In this document: positions 1 through 5,736 of the stretch, piece after piece
Numbering within the stretch: position 1 is the stretch's first letter
How the letters are laid out: every line of letters begins with the position of its first letter
Source of the DNA: Ruminococcaceae bacterium UBA7067
GTDB lineage: Bacteria; Bacillota; Clostridia; Oscillospirales; Acutalibacteraceae
Length of the DNA: 14,047 bases
Reading direction: 5' to 3'
Assembly: GCA_002493755.1 (NCBI GenBank)
Contig: DKZT01000002.1
Span: forward strand, 1 to 14,047
Program-made: the position numbers and the translations under genes
The notes under the pieces: model-generated
The model's input: the letters and a program-made list of their open reading frames with translations, nothing else
What the model was told of the DNA's origin: nothing
The model's database searches: none

Positions 1-2
1 CA

Positions 3-113
3 AGTGTTATCAATACCGATAACAAAATGATAACATTAGCTTATATAGGCAGGATAATATGGATATATCAAATAATCAAAGGATTTACATACTCGGCAGA
101 GAATAATTTCTAA
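3..113 (+). CDS. possible 3' end of an upstream gene (partial)
   Basis: This frame is open from the left edge to a TAA at 111-113 and encodes about 36 residues, including a hydrophobic stretch (MITLAYIGRIIWIYQIIKG). A strong terminator follows about 50 bases later at 161-194, which is what one would expect after a gene end. The other two forward frames stop early. The stretch is AT-rich and short, so it could be open by chance. No family is recognised. A GATAACA repeat with an inverted partner (TGTTATC at 5-11, GATAACA at 18-24 and 29-35) lies inside it. Confidence 0.22.
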   Translation, partial: SVINTDNKMITLAYIGRIIWIYQIIKGFTYSAENNF

Positions 114-160
114 ACAAAATCAGTTAGGAAAAGTCGAGTTTGAGTAAAATAATTTAAACT

Positions 161-194
161 AACTGCGGAGTGGGAAACTGCTCCGCAGTTTTGT
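161..194 (+). terminator. intrinsic terminator of the gene left of the window
   Basis: A perfect 10-bp stem is formed by AACTGCGGAG (161-170) and CTCCGCAGTT (181-190), with a 10-base loop, followed by TTTG. It ends the transcript entering from the left and insulates the PPOX-like gene. Its right arm (GGAAACTGCTCC) recurs at the terminators at 2220 and 2807. Confidence 0.8.
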
Positions 195-201
195 AATAAT
201 A

Positions 202-233
202 CGGATGAATTTCATTGACCGGTATGGTATAAT
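202..233 (+). promoter_or_regulatory. promoter of the PPOX-like gene, extended -10 type
   Basis: A TATAAT at 228-233 is preceded by TG plus one base (225-227), an extended -10 element. TTGACC lies at 215-220, only 7 bases upstream, too close to serve as its -35, and may instead be part of a protein-binding site. The 41-base block 202-242 matches 2260-2300, in front of the DUF1801 gene, at 38 positions, so this is one of two duplicated promoters. Confidence 0.65.
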
Positions 234-280
234 GTTTTTGTTACTGAGAGAAACAAATCGCAGTTTATGGGGGAAATATT

Positions 281-700
281 ATGGATAACAATAAAATAGC
301 AGAATTTATCAGGAAACAAAAAGTTGCTTTTATTTGTTCTGTTGACGAAGAGGGATTCCCCAACGTAAAAGCAATGCTGAAACCAAGAAAAATTGATGGG
401 TTGTGTCAGTTTTATTTTTCAACAAACACTTCTTCAATGAGAGTAAAACAGTATATTAATAATCCGAATGCCTGTATTTATTTCTATCATAAAGGCTTGA
501 TTAAGTACACGGGTGTTATGTTGAAAGGCAAAATGGAAGTGTTGATCGACCAAAAGACGAAAGATATGATATGGCGCAAAGGCGACACAATGTTTTATAA
601 GGGCGGCGTTACCGATCCGGACTACTGTGTTTTGAAATTTAACGCAGAAAGCGGAAGATACTATTGCGATTTGAAAACAGAGAGTTTTGCAATCGAGTAA
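281..700 (+). CDS. pyridoxamine 5'-phosphate oxidase-like (FMN-binding split barrel) protein
   Basis: This 139-residue protein has the layout of short, single-domain PPOX-like flavin proteins: an N-terminal helix, then a beta strand and Gly-rich turn (FICSVDEEGFPNVKAM, about residues 17-32), the strand FYFSTNTSS with the phosphate-contact-like region, and a C-terminal strand region rich in aromatic residues (ESGRYYCDLKTESF). Relatives bind FMN, F420 or heme and are often called general stress protein 26-like; the substrate cannot be read from sequence. The ATG at 281 is supported by GGGGGA about 7 bases upstream. The gene stands alone, with its own promoter and no partner in the same transcript. 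The family is fairly sure; the reaction is unknown. Confidence 0.82.
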   Translation: MDNNKIAEFIRKQKVAFICSVDEEGFPNVKAMLKPRKIDGLCQFYFSTNTSSMRVKQYINNPNACIYFYHKGLIKYTGVMLKGKMEVLIDQKTKDMIWRKGDTMFYKGGVTDPDYCVLKFNAESGRYYCDLKTESFAIE

Positions 701-768
701 TATAAATTCCACTTTGGCTTTCTGATTTTATAACGAAAGAAATTGCTTTATTTTCTTCCTTCCTTTTG

Positions 769-774
769 TATAAT
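769..774 (+). promoter_or_regulatory. possible -10 box of a short transcript
   Basis: TATAAT at 769-774 lies about 40 bases before the terminator at 814-860. No good -35 is seen at the usual distance (TTTATT at 747-752 is the nearest candidate). If active it would make an RNA of roughly 75-80 bases starting near 781. A role as a small RNA or leader is inference only. Confidence 0.3.
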
Positions 775-813
775 ATAAGCGTGGCAAATGAAAATCAGCT
801 TAAATGACCCGAC

Positions 814-860
814 CCCCAAAAAGTCAGACCAAAAACTGACTTTTGGGGTTGTCTGTTTTT
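814..860 (+). terminator. intrinsic terminator
   Basis: CCCCAAAAAGTCAG (814-827) pairs with CTGACTTTTGGGG (836-848) with a single bulged A, an 8-base A-rich loop, and TTTTT at 856-860 after a short spacer. It separates the PPOX-like gene from the XRE gene, and could end the PPOX-like transcript or a short RNA started at about 781. Confidence 0.75.
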
Positions 861-935
861 ATAGTGCAATGCAGTTTGAAGTGAAAATACAGGTGAATTA
901 AATTCGCAATTATACTGAGAAAGTAAACGTAAACC

Positions 936-945
936 GTCACGTGAC
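936..945. promoter_or_regulatory. perfect 10-bp palindrome upstream of the XRE gene
   Basis: GTCACGTGAC is a perfect palindrome about 54 bases upstream of the -10 box of the XRE gene. A second local signal is the 10-base direct repeat AATTCGCAAT at 901-910 and 1006-1015, the latter overlapping the expected transcription start. Either could be an operator for the XRE protein; neither is tested. Confidence 0.3.
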
Positions 946-995
946 AATCCTATATAAAACGCACTTTTGAAGTGGTGTATCCTTTGCTGTTGTTA

Positions 996-1004
996 TGTTA
1001 TAAT
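996..1004 (+). promoter_or_regulatory. extended -10 promoter of the XRE-C39 peptidase pair
   Basis: TGT followed by TATAAT (999-1004) makes an extended -10 element 36 bases before the ATG at 1041; no clear -35 is present. Its place shows that the longer reading from the GTG at 972 cannot be the translated start. Confidence 0.6.
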
Positions 1005-1040
1005 GAATTCGCAATAAAAAATTATATATCGGAGGTTATT

Positions 1041-1778
1041 ATGAGTTTAGGCAAAAATATTCAATACTTACGAAAGCAAAAGAAAATCACACAGGAGCAG
1101 TTGGCAGAAAGAATGATGGTTTCTCGTCAAACGGTATCAAAATGGGAGACAGACGAAGCCGTTCCCGAATTGAATACACTTATCACATTATGTGATGTGT
1201 TCTCCTGCAAGCTGGACGTCTTGGTTCGCGAAAACTTGACTGATAACGGTGAAATCTATTCGGAAATCACAATCAAAACGGTAAAGGGATTTCGGATGGC
1301 GAGATATGTTATGGTTACTCCGAATCCCGAAGATGATGTAAACAGATATATGGACGACTGGGCAAGACAGTCGGGTTTGCTTGCAATAAATCCTGACGCC
1401 AAAAGAATCGGTTGGGATTTTCCGTTTGTGTCTCTTGAATTACAGTACAGGTTTGGTCTCAGAGGTTACGTATCCGCATATATTTTGCCAGATGGATTCA
1501 ATACCGATTGTCCGGGTGTGGAATATGCAAATCAAGCAGATGCTGACTATGCAGTGATTACGGTATATGACCCGTTTGTTGCGGCATTAGAACGAATTCC
1601 GAACGCATATAAGAAAATTCTGGAGTATTTACAGGCAAACGGATTCAGAGAGAAGCCAAAGGATGATGTTCTTTCGTGCTTTGAGTATGTTTACGAAAAT
1701 AATGGAAGAACCTGTATGGATGTTTATATTCATGTGGACAGCGTTTCCAAAACAGATAGTTTTACAAATTTTTCGTAA
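1041..1778 (+). CDS. XRE-family transcriptional regulator with GyrI-like effector-binding domain
   Basis: This 245-residue protein has an N-terminal Cro/C1-type helix-turn-helix (about residues 4-64; LGKNIQYLRKQKKITQEQLA, then MVSRQTVSKWE with the recognition helix). After a short linker, residues about 72-235 look like a GyrI-like/AraC effector-binding domain, with a typical C-terminal block (CFEYVYENNGRTCMDVYI, residues 213-230) carrying the family's ligand-facing Glu. Such fusions act as ligand-responsive regulators. The start was placed at ATG 1041 because GGAGG sits at 1031-1035 and the upstream GTG at 972 lies ahead of the promoter -10. The C39-like peptidase gene follows after 23 bases, so the two are probably co-transcribed. 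The ligand and targets are unknown. Confidence 0.85.
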   Translation: MSLGKNIQYLRKQKKITQEQLAERMMVSRQTVSKWETDEAVPELNTLITLCDVFSCKLDVLVRENLTDNGEIYSEITIKTVKGFRMARYVMVTPNPEDDVNRYMDDWARQSGLLAINPDAKRIGWDFPFVSLELQYRFGLRGYVSAYILPDGFNTDCPGVEYANQADADYAVITVYDPFVAALERIPNAYKKILEYLQANGFREKPKDDVLSCFEYVYENNGRTCMDVYIHVDSVSKTDSFTNFS

Positions 1779-1801
1779 CAATAGAATTAGGAGGAGATAA
1801 A

Positions 1802-2158
1802 GTGGAACTAGTTATGCAGCCAACTTCTGAAACCTGTGGTCAGGCGTGTATTGCAATGATTACCGGGAAAACGATTGAAGAAGTTATCAAAGATATGAAG
1901 ACAAGCGGACCTACAAGCATAGGACAGCTGATTGATATACTGGACTTTTACGGAGTAAAACACGCAGAAAAGAATACGCGTATTTCAAAAAAGAATCCGG
2001 AACCATATGAGTATTCTATTTTAACGGTTCATACCAATGAGGGCTATACTCATTGGACATTACTATATTACGGAAAATACTATGACCCCGAATTCGGTTT
2101 AATCGATGGAGAATATCAATACGGAAAAATAACTTCTTTCTTAGCGATTTACCAATGA
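1802..2158 (+). CDS. C39-like (papain-fold) cysteine peptidase domain protein
   Basis: This 118-residue protein starts with the C39-type active-site block Q-x5-C-G-x2-C-I-A-M: oxyanion-hole Gln6, nucleophile Cys12 and the following helix. The second half holds H84 in THWTLLYYGKYYDPEFG and D95, completing a Cys-His-Asp triad. C39 peptidases typically cleave after a double-Gly leader in bacteriocin export; stand-alone proteins of this size without a transporter also exist, and their substrates are mostly unknown. The GTG start at 1802 is backed by a strong AGGAGGAG 6-12 bases upstream. No signal peptide or membrane segment is seen, so it is probably cytoplasmic. It follows the XRE/GyrI-like regulator by 23 bases; no leader-peptide or ABC transporter gene lies beside it. 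Confidence 0.72.
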   Translation: MELVMQPTSETCGQACIAMITGKTIEEVIKDMKTSGPTSIGQLIDILDFYGVKHAEKNTRISKKNPEPYEYSILTVHTNEGYTHWTLLYYGKYYDPEFGLIDGEYQYGKITSFLAIYQ

Positions 2159-2219
2159 GAAATCGGAAACTAAAAAAATATAGGGAAGAATAATTGAGTT
2201 ATTCAAATAACAAACAGAA

Positions 2220-2246
2220 GGATCAGGCAACTGCTCCATGTTTTTT
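2220..2246 (+). terminator. intrinsic terminator, slightly decayed
   Basis: GGATCAG (2220-2226), loop GCAA, CTGCTCC (2231-2237), with one mismatched pair, then TTTTTT at 2241-2246. It ends the XRE-peptidase transcript. It resembles the terminators at 161 and 2807 and lies inside the open frame that begins at TTG 2194, another reason to reject that start for the DUF1801 gene. Confidence 0.6.
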
Positions 2247-2259
2247 AAGATTTAAAATG

Positions 2260-2291
2260 CGGATGAATTTAATTGACCGGTATGATATAAT
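2260..2291 (+). promoter_or_regulatory. promoter of the DUF1801 gene, extended -10 type
   Basis: TGA followed by TATAAT (2286-2291) forms an extended -10. The block 2260-2300 is the near-copy (38 of 41 positions) of 202-242, including the TTGACCGGTATG part. Translation therefore most likely begins downstream, at ATG 2338. Confidence 0.65.
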
Positions 2292-2337
2292 GTTCTTGTT
2301 TGAGAGCGATAAATCGGAATTTGTGGAGGCTGTTCAA

Positions 2338-2670
2338 ATGAATGAGCAAGTAAAAGATTATATAGATAAATATCCAAGCGAGATTATTGATGTGTACTAT
2401 AATTTAAGGAAGATGATTTTTGATAGTGTTTCATGCGAACCGGAGGAAAGATTGTGGGCAAAAATACCAACCTACTATGTCGGTGAAGCTTTCGTGAGGC
2501 TTATTCCGTTTAAAGACCATATTAACGTTGAGGCACAGGCGATAATACAACATAAGGAAGAATTAGCATATTATAAAATTACACCTAAGGGAATGGTGCA
2601 AATCCGTTTAAAACAGGATATACCATATGATGTTTTGAAACAGATATTTGCAGAAACTTTAGAGCGATAA
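2338..2670 (+). CDS. DUF1801 / YdhG-like domain protein
   Basis: This 110-residue protein resembles the DUF1801 family (YdhG/YjbR-like fold): an N-terminal helix pair (VKDYIDKYPSEIIDVYYNLR), the block EERLWAKIPTYYVGEAFVRL, and a C-terminal strand-helix part (GMVQIRLKQDIPYDVLKQIF). The molecular role of the family is not settled; some members have been linked to iron handling. A longer frame starts at TTG 2194, but the terminator at 2220 and promoter at 2286 lie inside it, and GGAGG at 2325-2329 points to ATG 2338. After the stop, the same frame stays open for 39 more codons to 2790, possibly the remnant of a longer protein. It is transcribed alone. Confidence 0.72.
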   Translation: MNEQVKDYIDKYPSEIIDVYYNLRKMIFDSVSCEPEERLWAKIPTYYVGEAFVRLIPFKDHINVEAQAIIQHKEELAYYKITPKGMVQIRLKQDIPYDVLKQIFAETLER

Positions 2671-2717
2671 ATTCCGGTTTGTCTGTATTATGTCGGAGCA
2701 AAAAAAGTTGCTTTCTG

Positions 2718-2772
2718 TACCGGTTTTGATATAGAAAACGCGTGGCAATACTTTGATAATCGAAAACCGGTA
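2718..2772. repeat. inverted repeat in the intergenic region after the DUF1801 gene
   Basis: TACCGGTTTTGAT (2718-2730) is matched in inverted orientation by ATCGAAAACCGGTA (2759-2772) with one gap, around a 28-base loop. There is no U tract, so it is not a standard terminator. The 2671-3035 stretch otherwise holds a terminator (2807), a promoter (2868) and a leader of about 155 bases with no convincing gene. Confidence 0.45.
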
Positions 2773-2806
2773 AGCCAAAAAATTGTGTAATTGAATGACA
2801 ATCCGT

Positions 2807-2832
2807 CGGAGCAGGAAACTGCTCCGCTTTTT
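2807..2832 (+). terminator. intrinsic terminator of the DUF1801 gene
   Basis: An 8-bp stem CGGAGCAG (2807-2814) / CTGCTCCG (2819-2826) with a GAAA tetraloop is followed by C and TTTTT. It is a strong terminator and the best-formed member of the three related ones in this region. Confidence 0.85.
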
Positions 2833-2867
2833 ATATATAAAAACTTGATGCGAAATGATGTATGTTA

Positions 2868-2876
2868 TGCTATAAT
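2868..2876 (+). promoter_or_regulatory. extended -10 promoter of the hydrolase transcript
   Basis: TGC followed by TATAAT (2871-2876) makes an extended -10; TTGATG at 2845-2850 is a poor -35 at 20 bases. It follows the terminator at 2807 by about 40 bases and leaves a leader of about 155 bases before the ATG at 3036. Confidence 0.55.
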
Positions 2877-3035
2877 AAGCTTGTTCTTTACACGAAGAAA
2901 GGAAACACCAAATAAATCACGCTGAAAGCTTTGAATTGTTTTTGCGTTTGCTTTTGTCCTGCGGCTGTGAGGCGAAAATCGTGTATTTTACAATAATGTG
3001 GTATGAAAATCTTTTAATTGAAACGAGGAAATCTG

Positions 3036-4109
3036 ATGAATAAACATAGAAAAGCGGTCATAGAAGCGAACAGTGTATCAATGATCGAAGAGTTCAATTT
3101 AGGTGGCTATCTGCAGAAGGTGCTGATAGAAGGTAAGTCAGAGGACCTTCCAATTGTTATTACCCTGCACGGCGGACCTGGTTCGCCGATACCGTTTTGC
3201 GTTGGTGCAAGAGGATTGTTCCCTGAATTCACGGATAACTGTATTCTTGTATCTTGGGATCAATATGGCTGCGGCATCAATAACGCAAAGCTTCCCGATG
3301 ATATATCTATCAATGATTTTGTGGATATGACTATCGATTTAATTAAGGAAATCAAAGGAAGATTTCCGCAAAACGCTGTTTGGCTTTTCGGAATGTCATG
3401 GGGTTCGGTTCTATCTGCTATTGTTGCGAAAAAAACTCCTGAATTGATTGACGGAGTAATCACATACGGTCAGGTGCTGTATCAGCTGATGCAAAGCAAA
3501 GAAACAATAGACGCACTAATGAACTCCAAAGCACCCGAAAAAACAAAAGTCGAAATCAAAACTGCTGTTGATTCCAAGGTATTTAATAATAAGACGGCAA
3601 TGAAGCTGAGCGGTGCTATACGAAAGTATACATACGGCTATAACAATCCAAATGAACCGAAAGCCAAAGTAGGAAAAATGCTCTGTGGCATTATGGCAAG
3701 TCCCGACTACAAATTCAGGGACTTTAAGGCGATTGTAATAAACGGTTATATGAAAAATACAAGCCTGATGAAAGAGCTGTCAAAGCTGGATTTGCGTGAA
3801 ACGCTGAAAAGTGTGTCTGTCCCGTATCATATTATACAGGGAGAAACAGATGTCGTCACCTGTACAAGCAGTATCATAACTTTCGTTGAAGAAGTGAATA
3901 ATCCCTATCTTACTTGCACGGTTATACCCAACAGCGCACATATCCCTGGAATGAACGGTATGCGAGCTGTATTCGAAGAGATATGCAAATTGAATAATAC
4001 TTTGTCAAAACTAATCGGTAACTGCGGCAGCGAAAATGTAGCCGTTATTGGCAGCAGTGACGGTCCGATTGCAGTTTATTTTTCAGCTGACTGCGAAAAT
4101 AAAAGCTGA
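3036..4109 (+). CDS. alpha/beta-fold hydrolase (proline iminopeptidase-like, S33) with unusual C-terminal tail
   Basis: This 357-residue protein has the S33-type oxyanion motif HGGPG (residues 45-49), the SWDQYGCG loop (73-80), the nucleophile elbow GMSWG (Ser121), an acid at Asp272 (GETDVVT) and His302 (NSAHIPG), so the catalytic triad is complete. A lid domain spans about residues 145-245. Such enzymes are cytoplasmic peptidases or esterases; the substrate cannot be assigned. The ATG at 3036 has ACGAGGA upstream; a TTG at 3018 is less likely. After the hydrolase core, residues 329-357 add a tail containing IGSSDGPIAVYFS (338-350), which resembles the conserved Asp motif of Na+-translocating decarboxylase beta subunits and is not expected in this fold. 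The kinase-like pseudogene begins 44 bases later. Confidence 0.82.
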   Translation: MNKHRKAVIEANSVSMIEEFNLGGYLQKVLIEGKSEDLPIVITLHGGPGSPIPFCVGARGLFPEFTDNCILVSWDQYGCGINNAKLPDDISINDFVDMTIDLIKEIKGRFPQNAVWLFGMSWGSVLSAIVAKKTPELIDGVITYGQVLYQLMQSKETIDALMNSKAPEKTKVEIKTAVDSKVFNNKTAMKLSGAIRKYTYGYNNPNEPKAKVGKMLCGIMASPDYKFRDFKAIVINGYMKNTSLMKELSKLDLRETLKSVSVPYHIIQGETDVVTCTSSIITFVEEVNNPYLTCTVIPNSAHIPGMNGMRAVFEEICKLNNTLSKLIGNCGSENVAVIGSSDGPIAVYFSADCENKS

Positions 4110-4153
4110 TTAAATTTTTGAAAAAAATGTTTACATAAAAAGGAGCATAATTT

Positions 4154-4692
4154 ATGAATCCCGATAAACTGACCGTGAACGGAAAGGAATATAAAATAAT
4201 AAAGCTGCTCGGCAAGGGTAAGGGCGTTACTCATATCTGGCAACAGACGGTACGGCGCAGTATACCTTAAAGCAGATTCACCATGAGCCTTGCAGCTATT
4301 ATCAGTTTGGCGATAAGCTTCAATCGGAGCTTAACGATTACAAGCGGCTTAAGGAAATAGGTATAAAAATGCCGAAGCTGCTTGATTATGACGCTCCAAA
4401 CGAACGCATTTTAAAGGAATACATAGACGGCGAAACAATCTACAGCCTTGTGCTTAATGACAAAATGAAGCCCTGTTATATCGAGCAGGTGAAGGCTATG
4501 TGCGAATTGCTCTATCCTGCGAATATAAATATCGACTACTTCCCGACTAACTTCATCGTAAACGGCGATGAAATGTATTATATCGATTATGAGTGCAATA
4601 ATTATATGGAAGAGTGGAATTTTGAAAACCGGGGAATAAAATACTGGTCAAAAACCCCTGAGTTTTTGCAGTATGTCGATGAGCATAAATGA
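4154..4692 (+). pseudogene. serine/threonine kinase-like protein, broken by a one-base frameshift
   Basis: The frame opens at ATG 4154 (AAGGAGC upstream) and encodes MNPDKLTVNGKEYKIIKLLG, then GKGKG, and hits a stop at 4268-4270 after going out of frame. In the next frame the protein continues without a break from about residue 25: LATDGTAQYTLKQIHHEP, then the part from ATG 4369 to the TGA at 4690-4692. Adding one base near 4224-4228 restores a 179-residue protein with a Gly-rich loop (LGKGKGGYSYLA), the ATP-site Lys (LKQI), an invariant-Glu region, a catalytic-loop-like stretch (NIDYFPTNFIV) and the metal-binding IDYE. This matches a conserved kinase-like family of Clostridia. It is a recent loss or a sequencing error, since the rest is well preserved. 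The CDP-alcohol gene starts 10 bases after it. Confidence 0.8.
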
Positions 4693-4702
4693 ATAATTGA
4701 AG

Positions 4703-5254
4703 ATGAGAATAATAAAATATATAGCGAATTATCTGACTTCTTCTCGTATTGTCGGGTCGTTCTTTCTTTTGATCTTCCCGGTTTTTTCGCTCGAATTTTA
4801 CTGCGTATATACCCTTTGCGGAATAAGCGATATCCTCGACGGCTTTTTTGCGAGAAAAACAAAGAGTGAAAGCCGATTTGGCGCGGCGCTCGACAGCATA
4901 GCTGATGTTGTTTTTCTGATCATTGCATCTGTAAGATTACTTCCGCATTTCATAATGATTTGTCCGCTCTGGTGCATTTGTGCGGCGATAGCTGTTGCGT
5001 TGATACGAATAGAGGCTTATATTTGCAGATTTATCAGATTTCACCGCTTTGCCGCATTGCATACTGTTTTAAACAAGCTTACGGGTGCGGCGCTGTTCTT
5101 GATACCTTATTTTTTGACTTGCGGATTTATTACGGCGGTTTTGTCTGCGGTCTGTCTGCTTACTGTCTTATCATCGCTTGAGGAGCTTGTGTGCGTGATA
5201 AAGATGCAAAGCCTTGACGAGAACGTGATGGGAGTTTGGAATGTTAAAAAATAA
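4703..5254 (+). CDS. CDP-alcohol phosphatidyltransferase family membrane protein
   Basis: This 183-residue, very hydrophobic protein carries the complete family signature D-x2-D-G-x2-A-R-x8-G-x3-D-x3-D: Asp43, Asp46-Gly47, Ala50-Arg51, Gly60, Asp64 and Asp68. About six membrane segments can be traced, as in PgsA/PssA-type enzymes that move a phosphatidyl group from a CDP-lipid to an alcohol such as glycerol-3-phosphate, serine or inositol at the cytoplasmic face. The acceptor cannot be read from sequence. I chose ATG 4703 over TTG 4697; both lack a strong ribosome binding site, so translation may be coupled to the kinase-like gene ending at 4692. If so, the frameshift upstream could lower its expression. 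The protein is at the short end for the family. Confidence 0.82.
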   Translation: MRIIKYIANYLTSSRIVGSFFLLIFPVFSLEFYCVYTLCGISDILDGFFARKTKSESRFGAALDSIADVVFLIIASVRLLPHFIMICPLWCICAAIAVALIRIEAYICRFIRFHRFAALHTVLNKLTGAALFLIPYFLTCGFITAVLSAVCLLTVLSSLEELVCVIKMQSLDENVMGVWNVKK

Positions 5255-5263
5255 TAAAAACTC

Positions 5264-5292
5264 TTGACAAAGCCTTATCTATGGCATATAAT
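5264..5292 (+). promoter_or_regulatory. consensus promoter of the cadC-like gene
   Basis: TTGACA (5264-5269), a 17-base spacer and TATAAT (5287-5292): a perfect sigma-A-type promoter. The predicted start falls at about 5299-5300, at the left edge of the operator at 5300-5315. Such a strong promoter fits a repressed, inducible gene. Confidence 0.9.
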
Positions 5293-5299
5293 AGCATTA

Positions 5300-5315
5300 T
5301 TGAATGATTGCTCAA
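5300..5315. promoter_or_regulatory. likely CadC operator 1
   Basis: TTGAATGATTGCTCAA is an imperfect palindrome (10 of 16 positions symmetric, with TTGA...TCAA ends) at the transcription start of the cadC-like gene. Its first eleven bases recur upstream of the ATPase gene. ArsR/CadC proteins bind such AT-rich dyads over their promoters. Confidence 0.68.
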
Positions 5316-5334
5316 CTAATACAGGAGGAACACA

Positions 5335-5688
5335 ATGGAAAAACAACCTGTTTGTGACTGTGATGTAATTCACAGCGAAATTGTAAATTCAGTGCGTGAG
5401 CAGATGTGCGAAAAGGACGAATATATTGAGCTTGCGTCGCTGTTTAAGCTTTTCGGCGACGGCACAAGAGTGCAGATTCTGCACGCTCTGGAGCAGAGCG
5501 AAATGTGCGTGTGCGACATCGCCGTTTTGCTCGGACTGACCAAATCTGCCGTGTCGCATCAGCTTAAGGCATTAAGGCTTGCAAACCTCGTCAAATTCCG
5601 CCGTGAGGCTCAGACGGTGTATTATTCGCTCGCCGATTCTCACGTTAAGGAGATACTCGACAAGGGCTTTGAGCATCTGCGCGAGTGA
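5335..5688 (+). CDS. cadC: CadC-like ArsR/SmtB-family metal-sensing repressor
   Basis: This 117-residue winged-helix repressor has the two metal sites known for CadC. The N-terminal/alpha3 site is shown by Cys7, Cys9 and the CVCD motif (Cys58, Cys60); the alpha5 site by D101-x-H103 and H114-x2-E117. Helix-turn-helix: about residues 58-85 (DIAVLLGLTKSAVSHQLKAL). In CadC, binding of Cd(II), Pb(II), Bi(III) or Zn(II) releases the operator. One difference is the spacing of the N-terminal cysteines (C7-x-C9 instead of C7-x3-C11), plus an extra Cys25. The start has AGGAGG at 5323-5328. Its own promoter and operator precede it, so it is likely autoregulated; the ATPase gene follows 88 bases later. 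Confidence 0.9.
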   Translation: MEKQPVCDCDVIHSEIVNSVREQMCEKDEYIELASLFKLFGDGTRVQILHALEQSEMCVCDIAVLLGLTKSAVSHQLKALRLANLVKFRREAQTVYYSLADSHVKEILDKGFEHLRE

Positions 5689-5736
5689 TTTTAAATTTTG
5701 TGAGTTTGCAAAGCAGGTGTTTTTTTACTCTCATAG

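Noticed and set aside
215..233. TTGACC and TATAAT as a standard -35/-10 pair
   Set aside because: Only 7 bases separate them; the promoter is better explained by the extended -10 TG-N-TATAAT.
788..901. 37-residue frame from ATG 788 (contains KSDQKLTFGV)
   Set aside because: It reads straight through the terminator hairpin and its U tract, and has no ribosome binding site.
972..1040. Longer N-terminus of the XRE regulator from GTG 972
   Set aside because: The -10 box (999-1004) lies inside it, there is no ribosome binding site before 972, and ATG 1041 with GGAGG gives the usual family start.
2194..2337. Longer N-terminus of the DUF1801 protein from TTG 2194
   Set aside because: A terminator (2220-2246) and a promoter (2286-2291) lie within this stretch, and the ATG at 2338 has a good ribosome binding site.
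2931..2996. Small Cys-rich frame (TTG start, five Cys in 21 residues) in the hydrolase leader
   Set aside because: No ribosome binding site, a TTG start and T/G-rich text that yields Cys codons by chance; no sign of a real leader peptide.
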